Below are positions 1 through 6,867 of a stretch of 8,969 nt of DNA, one piece after another (within the stretch, counting starts at the first letter, position 1; the number at the start of each line of letters is the position of its first letter). This DNA comes from an uncultured Saprospiraceae bacterium (lineage in GTDB: Bacteria > Bacteroidota > Bacteroidia > Chitinophagales > Saprospiraceae), in the NCBI GenBank assembly GCA_934699305.1, contig CAKUWM010000103.1, positions 1 through 8,969 on the forward strand, read 5' to 3'. The notes below the pieces were generated by a model. The model ran no database searches. It had not been told where the DNA came from and saw nothing but the letters and a program-made list of their open reading frames with translations. Both the position numbers and the translations under genes were made by a program.

Positions 1-154
1 TAATGAATTATGTCCTAATAGTTCCTGTACTAACAGGATATCTATTCCTCCGGTATCAGATGTGTAGCAAAGGTGTGGTGTAGTGTATGCACCGTAGTGT
101 TTTCATCGACACCTGACTATTGTACTGCCCGATACAGTATGTGTTGTACACTTT

Positions 155-255
155 GTTCACTATATTAGCTCCCGGTCTGACCTTAGATTAGAAAATACAT
201 TGGCTTGTATTCTGATAGACAACGCTCCAATAAAGGGAGCAAGGATAGAGATAAC
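155..255. ncRNA. Candidate structured RNA (long imperfect hairpin)
   Basis: The stretch folds on paper into a long irregular hairpin. GTT (155-157) pairs with AAC (253-255), CTAT (160-163) with ATAG (245-248), GCTCCC (168-173) with GGGAGC (235-240), GTCTG (175-179) with TAGAC (216-220, one G-U pair), and AATACA (194-199) with TGTATT (206-211) around a six-base loop. A 14-base bulge lies at 221-234. A T-rich tract follows at 269-280. A closing stem, a bulged centre and an apical stem recall 6S-type RNAs, but I see no conserved sequence that proves this. No clean TAnnTTTG promoter sits upstream. The strand is undetermined, and a chance fold in AT-rich DNA is possible. Confidence 0.25.
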
Positions 256-430
256 TTGGTAATTCTGTCTTTTTTCCTTTTGCACACTTTATTTTTACGA
301 ATTAGTTAGATGCAATTCAGCAGTTAAGGTTAAGCGGCATTTACAATGGTCAAAGGTAGATTTGTGAATTGTCTTATATTAAATACCCCTACCGTTAATT
401 GCCACACTTCACATAAAAACTAAAAAAAAG

Positions 431-460
431 TTTGTTATTTTAAAAAAAGATATATCTTTG
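431..460 (+). promoter_or_regulatory. Bacteroidota-type promoter of tRNA-Val
   Basis: TTTG at 431-434 serves as the -33 element. TATCTTTG at 453-460 matches the Bacteroidota -7 consensus TAnnTTTG in every fixed position. The spacer is 18 bases, close to the usual 19-21, and the tRNA begins 34 bases after the -7 box. This is the clearest promoter in the window and the main evidence for the phylum. Confidence 0.75.
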
Positions 461-494
461 CAACGCTTTAGAAGAAAAGCACTCAAAATAAAAT

Positions 495-569
495 GGGAGC
501 ATAGCTCAGCTGGTTCAGAGCATCTGCCTTACAAGCAGAGGGTCAGGGGTTCGAATCCCTTTGCTCCCA
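495..569 (+). tRNA. tRNA-Val (anticodon UAC)
   Basis: A full cloverleaf is readable. The acceptor stem pairs GGGAGCA (495-501) with TGCTCCC (562-568), with discriminator A at 569. The D stem is GCTC (504-507) with GAGC (518-521). The anticodon stem is TCTGC (523-527) with GCAGA (535-539), and its loop CTTACAA places the anticodon TAC at 530-532, which reads valine codons GUA and GUG. The T arm carries the standard TTCGAAT loop. The 3' CCA is not encoded, as is common in Bacteroidota. The gene stands alone with its own promoter and terminator. tRNA 3' ends are common integration points, and mobile-element debris starts about 370 bases downstream. Confidence 0.97.
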
Positions 570-579
570 CTACTCTAAC

Positions 580-609
580 AAGGGTTTCAAGAAATTGGAA
601 CCCTTTTTT
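580..609 (+). terminator. Rho-independent terminator of tRNA-Val
   Basis: AAGGGTTTC (580-588) pairs with GGAACCCTT (597-605) over nine base pairs including one G-T, around an eight-base loop. The T run extends to 609. It lies 11 bases after the tRNA, so the tRNA is probably a monocistronic transcript. Confidence 0.85.
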
Positions 610-942
610 AATTTTCATAGGATACGTTCGGGTTCAAAACGACGATTTTTCGGCTAAATATTAAACAACCTATTTTGTAAAAGAGGGTCGGGCATGGCCT
701 CTGCTTTTCTGATATTTTTCGTTATGCGCAAAAAGCGTTTTGTAAACGTTCCATCATAGTGCGTTCTAAAGTGTTTTGCCCGCAACTGGTCGTATTCATT
801 GCCATGATAAAGCGGTTTGTACTTTTGTGTAATCTGTCTTGAACTTTTGCTTTGGGTTTGGCACTCATACATTGAATGCCCGAAGGCACCACGATGCAAA
901 AAATAACCACCTATCAAATAGAGTACTCAACATCTTTTTTTT
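610..942. other. Spacer between tRNA and IS fragment, no supported gene
   Basis: The only sizeable reading frame is on the minus strand (654-917, 87 codons from a TTG). It shows no domain, no ribosome binding site and no recognisable relative, so I do not call it a gene. A decayed gene cut by the neighbouring IS fragment is possible. Confidence 0.4.
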
Positions 943-1384
943 CAATACTTCGCTAAAAAATCTAAGCGGCAATTTTCCCAAAGTCAAGGAATCGTTTAAT
1001 AATCTTCTTATTTTTCTCAAGTTTGGGGTTTATCCCGAACATTGCAATAAATCGATTTAGTAGTAACTCGTTGTGATACTGTGTTTTCACATCACTCATA
1101 GAGAATACATAGTCCGCTTCCGGTTTTTCGTCCTTTAAAGGAATCCAGTGTGCAATTTTAGCCAAACTAATCGCTGTAAGTGACATGTTCCAGTGAAAGT
1201 GCAGTTTGTTTTCGCTCCTAGCTTCGCAATGATTTAATCCCGTATACTGCTTGGCATCCCTGTATAAAAACTCGATTTGAAATCGGAGTCGGTACATCTG
1301 AATAATTTCATCCCAATTCTGTTTTAAATCTGTGGTGAAATAAATTTTGTGAGACCAGTTTCCCTTTTTGAACTTATAATTCAA
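943..1384 (-). mobile_element. Truncated IS4-family element (3' part)
   Basis: On the plus strand the fragment starts at 943 with CAATACTTCG, identical to the first ten bases of the terminal repeat of the complete element at 7183. It contains the 3' third of a related transposase gene on the minus strand. After the transposase stop, both copies share a GCCGCTT then AAGTATTG layout, which fixes this outer end. The other boundary, near 1384, is set by loss of homology; no second terminal repeat is visible there. The element is a dead remnant that lacks the start and middle of its transposase. Confidence 0.75.
962..1384 (-). pseudogene. IS4-family transposase, C-terminal fragment
   Basis: The 140-residue frame matches the C-terminal third of the transposase at 7296-8498. 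It holds the IS4-family Y(2)R(3)E(6)K signature, seen as YRLRFQIEFLYRDAK, followed by the shared QYTGL..CEAR...KLHFH..MSL stretch. The Glu of that signature is the third DDE catalytic residue; the two catalytic Asp residues are missing because the 5' part is gone. The frame ends in DFGKIAA and a stop, the natural C-terminus of the family. The apparent start is a TTG directly after an in-frame stop and is not a real start. A one-base frameshift just upstream may hide a few more homologous residues (LLKILVE), but this is weak. The fragment cannot be active. Confidence 0.85.
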
Positions 1385-1561
1385 CTAATATCTTCAATAA
1401 TTGGTGTCCCATTTTTCCAAATTCCTGAAGACAAAAATTTATACAGATTCAGAATGACAGATGAATCCATCGATTATATAAAAATTGGTCTTTATAGAAA
1501 AATATGGTATGGCAAACTAGTGACTTATATCGAAGCAAAGAAGAAAGAAAAGGAAGAATAA
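1385..1561 (+). pseudogene. 3' remnant of an unrecognised gene
   Basis: From the edge of the IS fragment an open plus-strand frame runs about 58 codons to a TAA at 1559-1561. The residues are ordinary protein-like, including NLYRFRMTDESIDY and a lysine- and glutamate-rich tail (EAKKKEKEE). The frame has no start of its own outside the IS fragment. This fits the tail of a host gene cut off when the element inserted or recombined. I do not recognise the family. It could also be a chance frame. Confidence 0.3.
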
Positions 1562-1954
1562 GAGAAGGTCCCCTCAAAAGTTAATATTTGACCCTAGCAT
1601 TGTAATACATACAATATACGCATCTAAAGTTATGAATTCTTTCAAAAACAGGGGTAACTGTTGCACTCCCGTAATTTAGTGGAAATTCCGGAGCATGCTG
1701 ACCCCCTGACCGGACTAAAATACTGACTTGAATTTAGATTTTATGGAATGAAATTCCGGTGATACTGACCCCTTTTAAATGATTTATTGTAAAACAACTT
1801 GATTACAACTTATTTCTTAAATCTCTACCTTATAATTACCCCCGCTCCCACCACCTCCGACCTCTATCTAAAATTCTTTAAAAAAAATCCACAGCGACAC
1901 ACTTTGGCGTCCCTCCGAAATAACTTTACCGCAGTAATAAAAAATGATAACTGT
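1562..1954. other. Intergenic region ahead of the operon
   Basis: This holds the orphan IS21-type end repeats (1682-1772) and the leader of the AAA+ ATPase gene. The ATPase frame is open back to 1799, but that extension (YLIITPAPTTSDL and similar) does not look like part of the protein. No full Bacteroidota promoter was found: TAATATTTG at 1582-1590 has one base too many between TA and TTTG, and TAACTTTA at 1921-1928 lacks a well-placed TTTG upstream. Confidence 0.4.
1682..1772. repeat. IS21-family terminal repeats, orphan end
   Basis: Three degenerate copies share a CCGG core followed by TGAC. Copy one spans 1682-1705 (GAAATTCCGG, 7 bases, TGACCCC). Copy two spans 1710-1727 (CCGG, 10 bases, TGAC). 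Copy three spans 1750-1772 (GAAATTCCGG, 6 bases, TGACCCC). Read on the minus strand this is GGGGTCAG...CCGGAATTTC. Such spaced multiple end repeats, transposase binding sites, are typical of IS21-family termini, and this GGTCAG/CCGGAAT style is familiar to me from Bacteroidota members. No istA or istB coding sequence is present, so this is an isolated end. Confidence 0.6.
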
Positions 1955-3670
1955 ATGGCACAAACAACACTAAAACAAGAGGTTTTAAGCAGCATCGGCA
2001 TAGTTTACAACTTAGCAGAGAATAGTAAATTAGACAATTCACTATTTGAGAAGTCAGACAAAGAGCTTTCGTTTCTTGCCGACTACTTTCATAGCTCAAA
2101 ATCACAGGCACTCATTATCTCTGTTATCTTCACTTTGAACTATAAAGGACGTAAAGTTGATTTAGATGATTTGAATTCATTTTTTGATTGTAATCCGATG
2201 AAATTACTGGAATACAGCGATGATTTTGTAGAATTATATGAAAGACGCTTGCTGCGTAAAAACAACAAAAATAATAGGTTTAGAGAAATAAGACTTAAAG
2301 GTGCAGACGAGGAATTTTGCGTAAACGAATTAATTTCTGAAAAAATATTTAAAAACGAATTTATTCCTGAAGTTTTGATTAATATCGTGAAGTTTGAAGA
2401 TATATTCACTTTGCTTGAAAAACTATATGAATTAGGTAAGGAGCGTGTAGAAGAAGAAATTACGTCAAAAGAATTGTTTGAGCAAACCCAAAACATTTTA
2501 GATGAAAATATGCACTTTCCTCTAATTGAAAAAACAAGATTTTTAGGAATATCTATTGGAGATAAATATTTGTTTTTATACGTTGTTTGGAAATTCTTAG
2601 AAGGTACTAAAAAACCTTGGGTCCACCAAACTTTCAACGACATTTACGATAGACCATACGAACGTTTGACCCAAATACAAAGGTTTTTAACCAAAGAAAA
2701 CAATTTGATTATGGATGATTGGCTAGAAAAAGATGATGCTGCTTTTTTTGACGATGCTAGAATGAAACTCACAGAAAAAGCACTAGACCTACTGACCGAA
2801 TGCGGCATTAAATTCTTCAATAAGGATTTAGACAAGAAGAAAAAAGAGAATGTGATCCTACCTGATAATGTACCATTTCGTAAATTATTTTATAGTGATA
2901 GTGAATTGCAACAATTGGACTTATTGAAAACTCTTTTGGTAGAGGAAAATTTTAAAAACACACAAGAACGATTAGGGCATAAAGCTTTACCCAAAGGTGT
3001 AACTGCATTGCTGCACGGTGTACCTGGCACGGGGAAAACAGAAAGTGTTTTGCAAATAGCCAAAGCTACTAATCGCGAAATAATGAAAGTTGATATTAGC
3101 GCATCACGTACTATGTGGTTTGGCGAAAGTGAAAAACTTATCAAAGAAGTTTTCGAAGATTATAAATCCTATGCAAAAGAACTAAGCCTTATGCCTATTT
3201 TGTTTTTCAATGAAGCCGATGCCATAATTGCTAAACGTAAAGAAGCAAATTCTTCCAATATAAGTGATACTGAAAATAGAATCCAGAATATTTTGCTTGA
3301 AGAGATTGAAAACTTTGAAGGTATTTTAATTGCCACAACAAACTTAGTGAACAATATGGATACTGCATTTGAGCGGCGATTTTTATTTAAAATTGAGTTC
3401 CAAAAGCCGGGCATTCCAGCCAAAACACAAATATGGCAATCCAAAATGCCGCATTTATCAAACGAAGAGTGTGGATTATTGGCATCACAATTTGATTTTT
3501 CGGGGGGGCAGATTGACAACATCGTTCGTAAAAATGAAATCAATGAGATTATTCACGGAAACAAAGTGGATTTAAAAACGCTTCTTGAATTCTGCAAAGA
3601 AGAAACTTTAAGTAATCAGTTTTCGAGAATGCCGATTGGATTTAATAGAAATAATATCAAAAAAAATTGA
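1955..3670 (+). CDS. AAA+ family ATPase
   Basis: A 571-residue protein with an AAA+ core in its C-terminal half. It carries Walker A GVPGTGKT (355-362), a Walker B-like segment ILFFNEADA (415-423) in which the usual Asp is Asn419 while catalytic Glu420 is kept, sensor 1 ATTN (460-463), an arginine-finger pair ERR (473-475), and a sensor 2-type FSGGQIDNIVRK from 515. The first 330 or so residues are helical and charged, with no motif I can name, and are probably the substrate- or partner-binding part. No signal peptide or membrane segment is seen, so it is cytoplasmic. I chose ATG 1955 (MAQTTLKQEV) over the TTG at 1799 because the upstream 52 codons look non-coding. It is the first gene of the operon, 64 bases ahead of the next. 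Likely role: ATP-driven remodelling of a protein or nucleic-acid complex; the target is unknown. Confidence 0.9.
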   Translation: MAQTTLKQEVLSSIGIVYNLAENSKLDNSLFEKSDKELSFLADYFHSSKSQALIISVIFTLNYKGRKVDLDDLNSFFDCNPMKLLEYSDDFVELYERRLLRKNNKNNRFREIRLKGADEEFCVNELISEKIFKNEFIPEVLINIVKFEDIFTLLEKLYELGKERVEEEITSKELFEQTQNILDENMHFPLIEKTRFLGISIGDKYLFLYVVWKFLEGTKKPWVHQTFNDIYDRPYERLTQIQRFLTKENNLIMDDWLEKDDAAFFDDARMKLTEKALDLLTECGIKFFNKDLDKKKKENVILPDNVPFRKLFYSDSELQQLDLLKTLLVEENFKNTQERLGHKALPKGVTALLHGVPGTGKTESVLQIAKATNREIMKVDISASRTMWFGESEKLIKEVFEDYKSYAKELSLMPILFFNEADAIIAKRKEANSSNISDTENRIQNILLEEIENFEGILIATTNLVNNMDTAFERRFLFKIEFQKPGIPAKTQIWQSKMPHLSNEECGLLASQFDFSGGQIDNIVRKNEINEIIHGNKVDLKTLLEFCKEETLSNQFSRMPIGFNRNNIKKN

Positions 3671-3734
3671 GAACTTTACTACGTCATAGTTTGGCGCACT
3701 CATGACTTTTCTTTGCAATACAAAAAAAGAAATA

Positions 3735-4316
3735 ATGACTCTACAAGAATTTATTAAACAATACGACTATCAGGGCTCAATCGTGTTATTAGAAGGCAAG
3801 CGAGATGTCCTTCCGGCTGACCGCCAATTTCTCATCACCATCGGCCACTTACTTGCATCCCAGACTAAGTATATCCTTTTCAGAAGTGGCAATGCTTCAT
3901 GTGATGACGAATATTTCTCACAAAGTGTGACATCCATTGACGCTCAACGACTACAAGTCATAACCCCTTATAGCGGTCACCGAAAAAAGTACAATGTGGC
4001 CTCGCAAACAGTTTCATTAGATTCAATTGATTTACTAAGTGAACCGGCAGTAGTTTATGAGACTCAAAAAAACAAGAAAAATGCTAAACTTATCACGGAC
4101 TATATCGCCGGGAATAAACACGCCATCAAAGGAGCGTATCTCTTGCGTGACACCATTAAGGTCATTGGTACTAATGCAATCCCACCATGTACAGTGGCTT
4201 TGTTTTATGACGACCTTCTCCAGCCAAAAACCGGGGGCACCGGTCACACCATGAAGGTCTGCGACGAAAACAATGTACCTTATATGGATCAAAGGGTATG
4301 GATGAAATGGATTTAA
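3735..4316 (+). CDS. SLOG/LOG-like nucleotide-binding protein
   Basis: A 193-residue protein that resembles the SLOG (SMF/DprA-LOG) Rossmann-like superfamily. An early strand and GK turn (SIVLLEGKRD, 15-24) leads to FRSGNASCDDEYF (49-61), which corresponds to the glycine-rich SGGAxGADxxF-type loop. A later segment GGTGHTMKV (167-175) matches the second conserved GGTxHT-type loop. Several SLOG families are predicted to bind or process nucleotide derivatives, and many lie in bacterial conflict operons; that is family-level knowledge. The family call rests on these two loops only. I chose ATG 3735, which has an A-rich leader and begins MTLQEF; an in-frame ATG at 3702 would add 11 residues. It sits between the AAA+ gene and the unknown 142-residue gene, 22 bases before the latter. 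Confidence 0.6.
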   Translation: MTLQEFIKQYDYQGSIVLLEGKRDVLPADRQFLITIGHLLASQTKYILFRSGNASCDDEYFSQSVTSIDAQRLQVITPYSGHRKKYNVASQTVSLDSIDLLSEPAVVYETQKNKKNAKLITDYIAGNKHAIKGAYLLRDTIKVIGTNAIPPCTVALFYDDLLQPKTGGTGHTMKVCDENNVPYMDQRVWMKWI

Positions 4317-4338
4317 TCAACATTAATACTAAACCGAA

Positions 4339-4767
4339 ATGAAAAAAGATAAAAAATATAGTTTGCCGGAGGTAACGATCCCATTCACAACTAAAGAAAT
4401 TTCGATGCGAACAGAATATGATATAGCTAACAAAACCTTTCTATACGCCAATCATTTAGTAAATATCCCTACCGGAATAACCTTTAGAAAAGATCATTAT
4501 GATATTACAGATGCCTCAAAAGTGATATATGTGAACCTGGATGAAGCAATGAGAAACAAAATAACCTGGCGCGATTTGGATAACATCTGGGAATATCATC
4601 ATATATTTAGGGAAACACACGACTATTTGTTTACTATAGATATTGAGCAAGAACTCAATTATATCTTATACAAGTGTGGAGATCTCATTAGTATGACTGA
4701 TTTTGAACAAATTCTTGAAAAGGAAGACTATTATACCAGATTGCTTGAATTGGCTGAAGAGGTTTAA
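4339..4767 (+). CDS. Hypothetical protein, 142 residues
   Basis: I do not recognise this protein. It is soluble and acidic towards the C-terminus, rich in Tyr, Asp and Ile, with no signal peptide, membrane segment or clear catalytic motif. The middle (NIWEYHHIFRETHDYLF) has three closely spaced His residues within an aromatic stretch, which could bind metal or form a packed core. The tail (DFEQILEKEDYYTRLLELAEEV) is predicted helical. The start ATG 4339 follows the SLOG-like gene by 22 bases, and the WYL regulator starts 58 bases after its stop, so it is almost certainly co-transcribed. The position suggests a specific partner or small effector/antidote of the SLOG-like protein, but this is inference from context only. 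Confidence 0.7.
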   Translation: MKKDKKYSLPEVTIPFTTKEISMRTEYDIANKTFLYANHLVNIPTGITFRKDHYDITDASKVIYVNLDEAMRNKITWRDLDNIWEYHHIFRETHDYLFTIDIEQELNYILYKCGDLISMTDFEQILEKEDYYTRLLELAEEV

Positions 4768-4825
4768 ATATTAGAATTCCTATATTCAATGACTAATTTA
4801 AATAAAATGGAAGAAGAAAAACACA

Positions 4826-5746
4826 ATGTCTAAAGCCGGCTACATATCTCGTTATGCCATATTGCTCAAGAAATTGAGACAAAGACCTTATAGCACTTTT
4901 GAGGAGCTACAGGACTATGTCTTGCGCGAGGCAGAGTTTATGGTGGATCGTGATGACCAACTGAATATCGGGTTTTCTAAGCGCACCTTTCAGCGCGACC
5001 TTAAGGAGATTAGGAACCTATTCGGCATCAAAATAGAATATTCCACAAGTAGAAAGGGATATTACATCGTCGATGACACTTACGAAAATCTGAATTTTCA
5101 GCGAATGTTAGAGGCTTACGACGTGTTCAATTTGCTTCAGAAATCCGGTGAATATAGGGAACACCTATATTTCGAAGAGCGGCGCGCATTGGGCACAGAA
5201 TACTTAGCCAGCCTCCTTTCTTCTATCAAAAACCGAACGATGTTAGATCTGGAATACAAAAAATTTGCAGAAGTTACATCCTCTAAAAGAAAAATCAAGC
5301 CCTATGCCCTCAAAGAATATGCCAATCGCTGGTACCTCATAGGAGAGGATACCAAAGATGGTATCGTAAAGACATTTGGCTTGGATAGAATTGTCTCCGT
5401 CGGACTCACTAATATGAAATTTGTATTACCTGATGATTTCAGTATGGAAGAGCGCTATCGCAATGCGTTTGGCATCATCACAGAGGATGGTGTATCGGCT
5501 GAGGACATTGTCCTTTCTTTCAAGAAAAAATATGGCACTATGGCAAAGACCTTGCCATTTCACCCCTCACAAGAAATTTTGATAGATACGAAAGGCGAGT
5601 TGCGCATAAAAATACATATCGTCCCAGCCTATGACTTTATCAATGAAATTCTATCATGGGGAGACGATGTAAAAGTCTTACAACCTAAAAGCTTGATAAA
5701 GCAAGTAAAAAACAGACTGAAAAAAGCTTTGAAACAATATGAATAA
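4826..5746 (+). CDS. WYL-domain transcriptional regulator
   Basis: A 306-residue regulator of the usual WYL-protein length. Residues 1-75 form a winged helix-turn-helix, with KRTFQRDLKEI (52-62) as the probable recognition helix and IEYSTSRKGYYI as the wing. Residues 145-195 form the WYL fold, with RWYLIGE at 168-174 and a closing FGLDRIVSV strand. The C-terminal WCX extension ends in LSWGDDVKVLQPKSL (about 276-290). WYL domains sense nucleic-acid or nucleotide ligands and often control defence operons. Here the gene lies inside the operon, so autoregulation is likely; the operator is not identifiable. A GAAGAAGAAA purine tract precedes ATG 4826. An eight-codon frame (ATG 4807 to TAA 4833) overlaps the start and is probably incidental. 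Confidence 0.92.
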   Translation: MSKAGYISRYAILLKKLRQRPYSTFEELQDYVLREAEFMVDRDDQLNIGFSKRTFQRDLKEIRNLFGIKIEYSTSRKGYYIVDDTYENLNFQRMLEAYDVFNLLQKSGEYREHLYFEERRALGTEYLASLLSSIKNRTMLDLEYKKFAEVTSSKRKIKPYALKEYANRWYLIGEDTKDGIVKTFGLDRIVSVGLTNMKFVLPDDFSMEERYRNAFGIITEDGVSAEDIVLSFKKKYGTMAKTLPFHPSQEILIDTKGELRIKIHIVPAYDFINEILSWGDDVKVLQPKSLIKQVKNRLKKALKQYE

Positions 5747-5780
5747 TTGTCTAATTCAAGTATAAATTTATCTTATTAAA

Positions 5781-6692
5781 ATGATGGACTTCATTGGTGA
5801 CATTCACGGACACGCAGACAAACTAGAAGAAATACTCTTAAAATTGGGGTATGAAAAAAATAAGGGAGTATTCGCCCATCCAGAAAGAAAAGTATTATTT
5901 GTGGGCGACTATATTGACCGTGGGCCAAAAATTAAGGAAACACTTCAAATAGTCAAATCAATGGTTGACAGCAATAATGCCATCGCTTTAATGGGCAACC
6001 ACGAATACAATGCTCTGTGCTTTCATTTCCAAGAGACCGAAGGAGGACACCTTAGAAAACATTTAATCAAAAACATCATACAGCATTACGAGACTTTAAA
6101 ACAATTTCAAAACAAGCAACGCGAATATGAAGATTATCTAGAATGGTTTAAGACCTTGCCGCTTTATTATGAGACGGATACTTTCAGGGCAGTTCACGCT
6201 TGTTGGGAAAACTCCAACATCGAGTATTTAAGAAAAAAATTAGTGAACGACCGCCTGACGGATGAACTTATTTATCAATCCGTAAAAAAAGGCTCAAAAT
6301 TCAATGAAGTATTAGACCAAACCTTGAAAGGTAAAGAAATGAAAATGCCGGAAGGGCTTTTCTTTATTGACAAAGATGGCACAAAGCGAACCGAGATTAG
6401 GATAAAATGGTGGGAAGACCCTTCTAAAATGACGTATAAATCTATAAGCGTTGAACCCATTGACATTTTACCAGAAAAGCCCGTTGAATTAGCCGAATTA
6501 AAGTCTTCCACCTTTTATAGTGATCATGATAAAAAGGTATTTTTCGGGCATTATTGGCTTAAAGGTAAGCCGATACTTTACAGAGAAAATATTTGTTGTT
6601 TAGATTATAGCGTAGCGAAAGGAGGAAAGCTTGTTGCCTATAGCCTAAACGGAGAAACTATTTTAGACAATAAGAACCTGAACTATGTCTAA
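5781..6692 (+). CDS. PPP-type metallophosphoesterase
   Basis: A 303-residue calcineurin-like phosphoesterase of the PPP branch. The three signature blocks are present in order: GDIHGH (6-11, metal ligands Asp7 and His9), GDYIDRG (42-48) and GNHE (72-75). VHACW (138-142) supplies a further metal-ligand His, and FGHYW (255-259) the last His. An amphipathic helical insert (about 76-130) separates GNHE from VHACW. Relatives include ApaH (dinucleoside tetraphosphatase), PrpE and protein Ser/Thr phosphatases, so the substrate could be a nucleotide, an RNA end or a phosphoprotein; sequence alone does not decide. ATG 5781 starts 34 bases after the WYL gene; an in-frame ATG at 5784 is equally possible. 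Co-location with a SLOG-like gene favours a nucleotide substrate, by inference. No signal peptide, so cytoplasmic. Confidence 0.92.
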   Translation: MMDFIGDIHGHADKLEEILLKLGYEKNKGVFAHPERKVLFVGDYIDRGPKIKETLQIVKSMVDSNNAIALMGNHEYNALCFHFQETEGGHLRKHLIKNIIQHYETLKQFQNKQREYEDYLEWFKTLPLYYETDTFRAVHACWENSNIEYLRKKLVNDRLTDELIYQSVKKGSKFNEVLDQTLKGKEMKMPEGLFFIDKDGTKRTEIRIKWWEDPSKMTYKSISVEPIDILPEKPVELAELKSSTFYSDHDKKVFFGHYWLKGKPILYRENICCLDYSVAKGGKLVAYSLNGETILDNKNLNYV

Positions 6693-6867
6693 AGGAAAAA
6701 CATCACATAATAACAAAGTTTCCGTTGCGCCCTTCGGACGGACAATGAAAACGGTGTTGAACGAAACCGGTAATGCATTATGGTTTATCAAAAGTAGTTT
6801 TCAGACCTTAATGGCACATCTGTCCCGGGGGTTAGCCAGAAGGATACACCATAATTTCCGGTTCTAA
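6685..6867 (+). CDS. Small overlapping ORF, possibly a truncated gene
   Basis: A 60-codon frame beginning MSKGKTSHNN overlaps the phosphoesterase stop by eight bases (ATGTCTAA), an arrangement typical of translational coupling. The first 45 or so residues look protein-like, with a basic N-terminus. The last codons run into the structured repeat at 6842-6892, so the tail (RRIHHNFRF) is encoded by an inverted repeat. It may be the stump of a sixth operon gene whose remainder was replaced by the repeats and the IS, or a chance frame. No family recognised. Confidence 0.3.
   Translation: MSKGKTSHNNKVSVAPFGRTMKTVLNETGNALWFIKSSFQTLMAHLSRGLARRIHHNFRF

Noticed and set aside
654..917. Minus-strand frame of 87 codons between tRNA and IS fragment
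   Set aside because: It starts at a TTG without a ribosome binding site, shows no domain or recognisable relative, and its composition does not stand out from non-coding DNA.
1799..1954. N-terminal extension of the AAA+ ATPase from a TTG at 1799
   Set aside because: The 52 extra codons look unlike the rest of the protein and border IS21 end DNA; ATG 1955 is a better start.
3690..3715. Internal promoter before the SLOG-like gene (TTTG ... TTTCTTTG)
   Set aside because: The -7 box lacks the A of TAnnTTTG and the spacer is 14 bases, too short for the Bacteroidota consensus.
4807..4833. Eight-codon frame MEEEKHNV overlapping the WYL gene start
   Set aside because: It lies on the purine-rich tract that probably serves as ribosome binding region; a leader peptide role has no further support.
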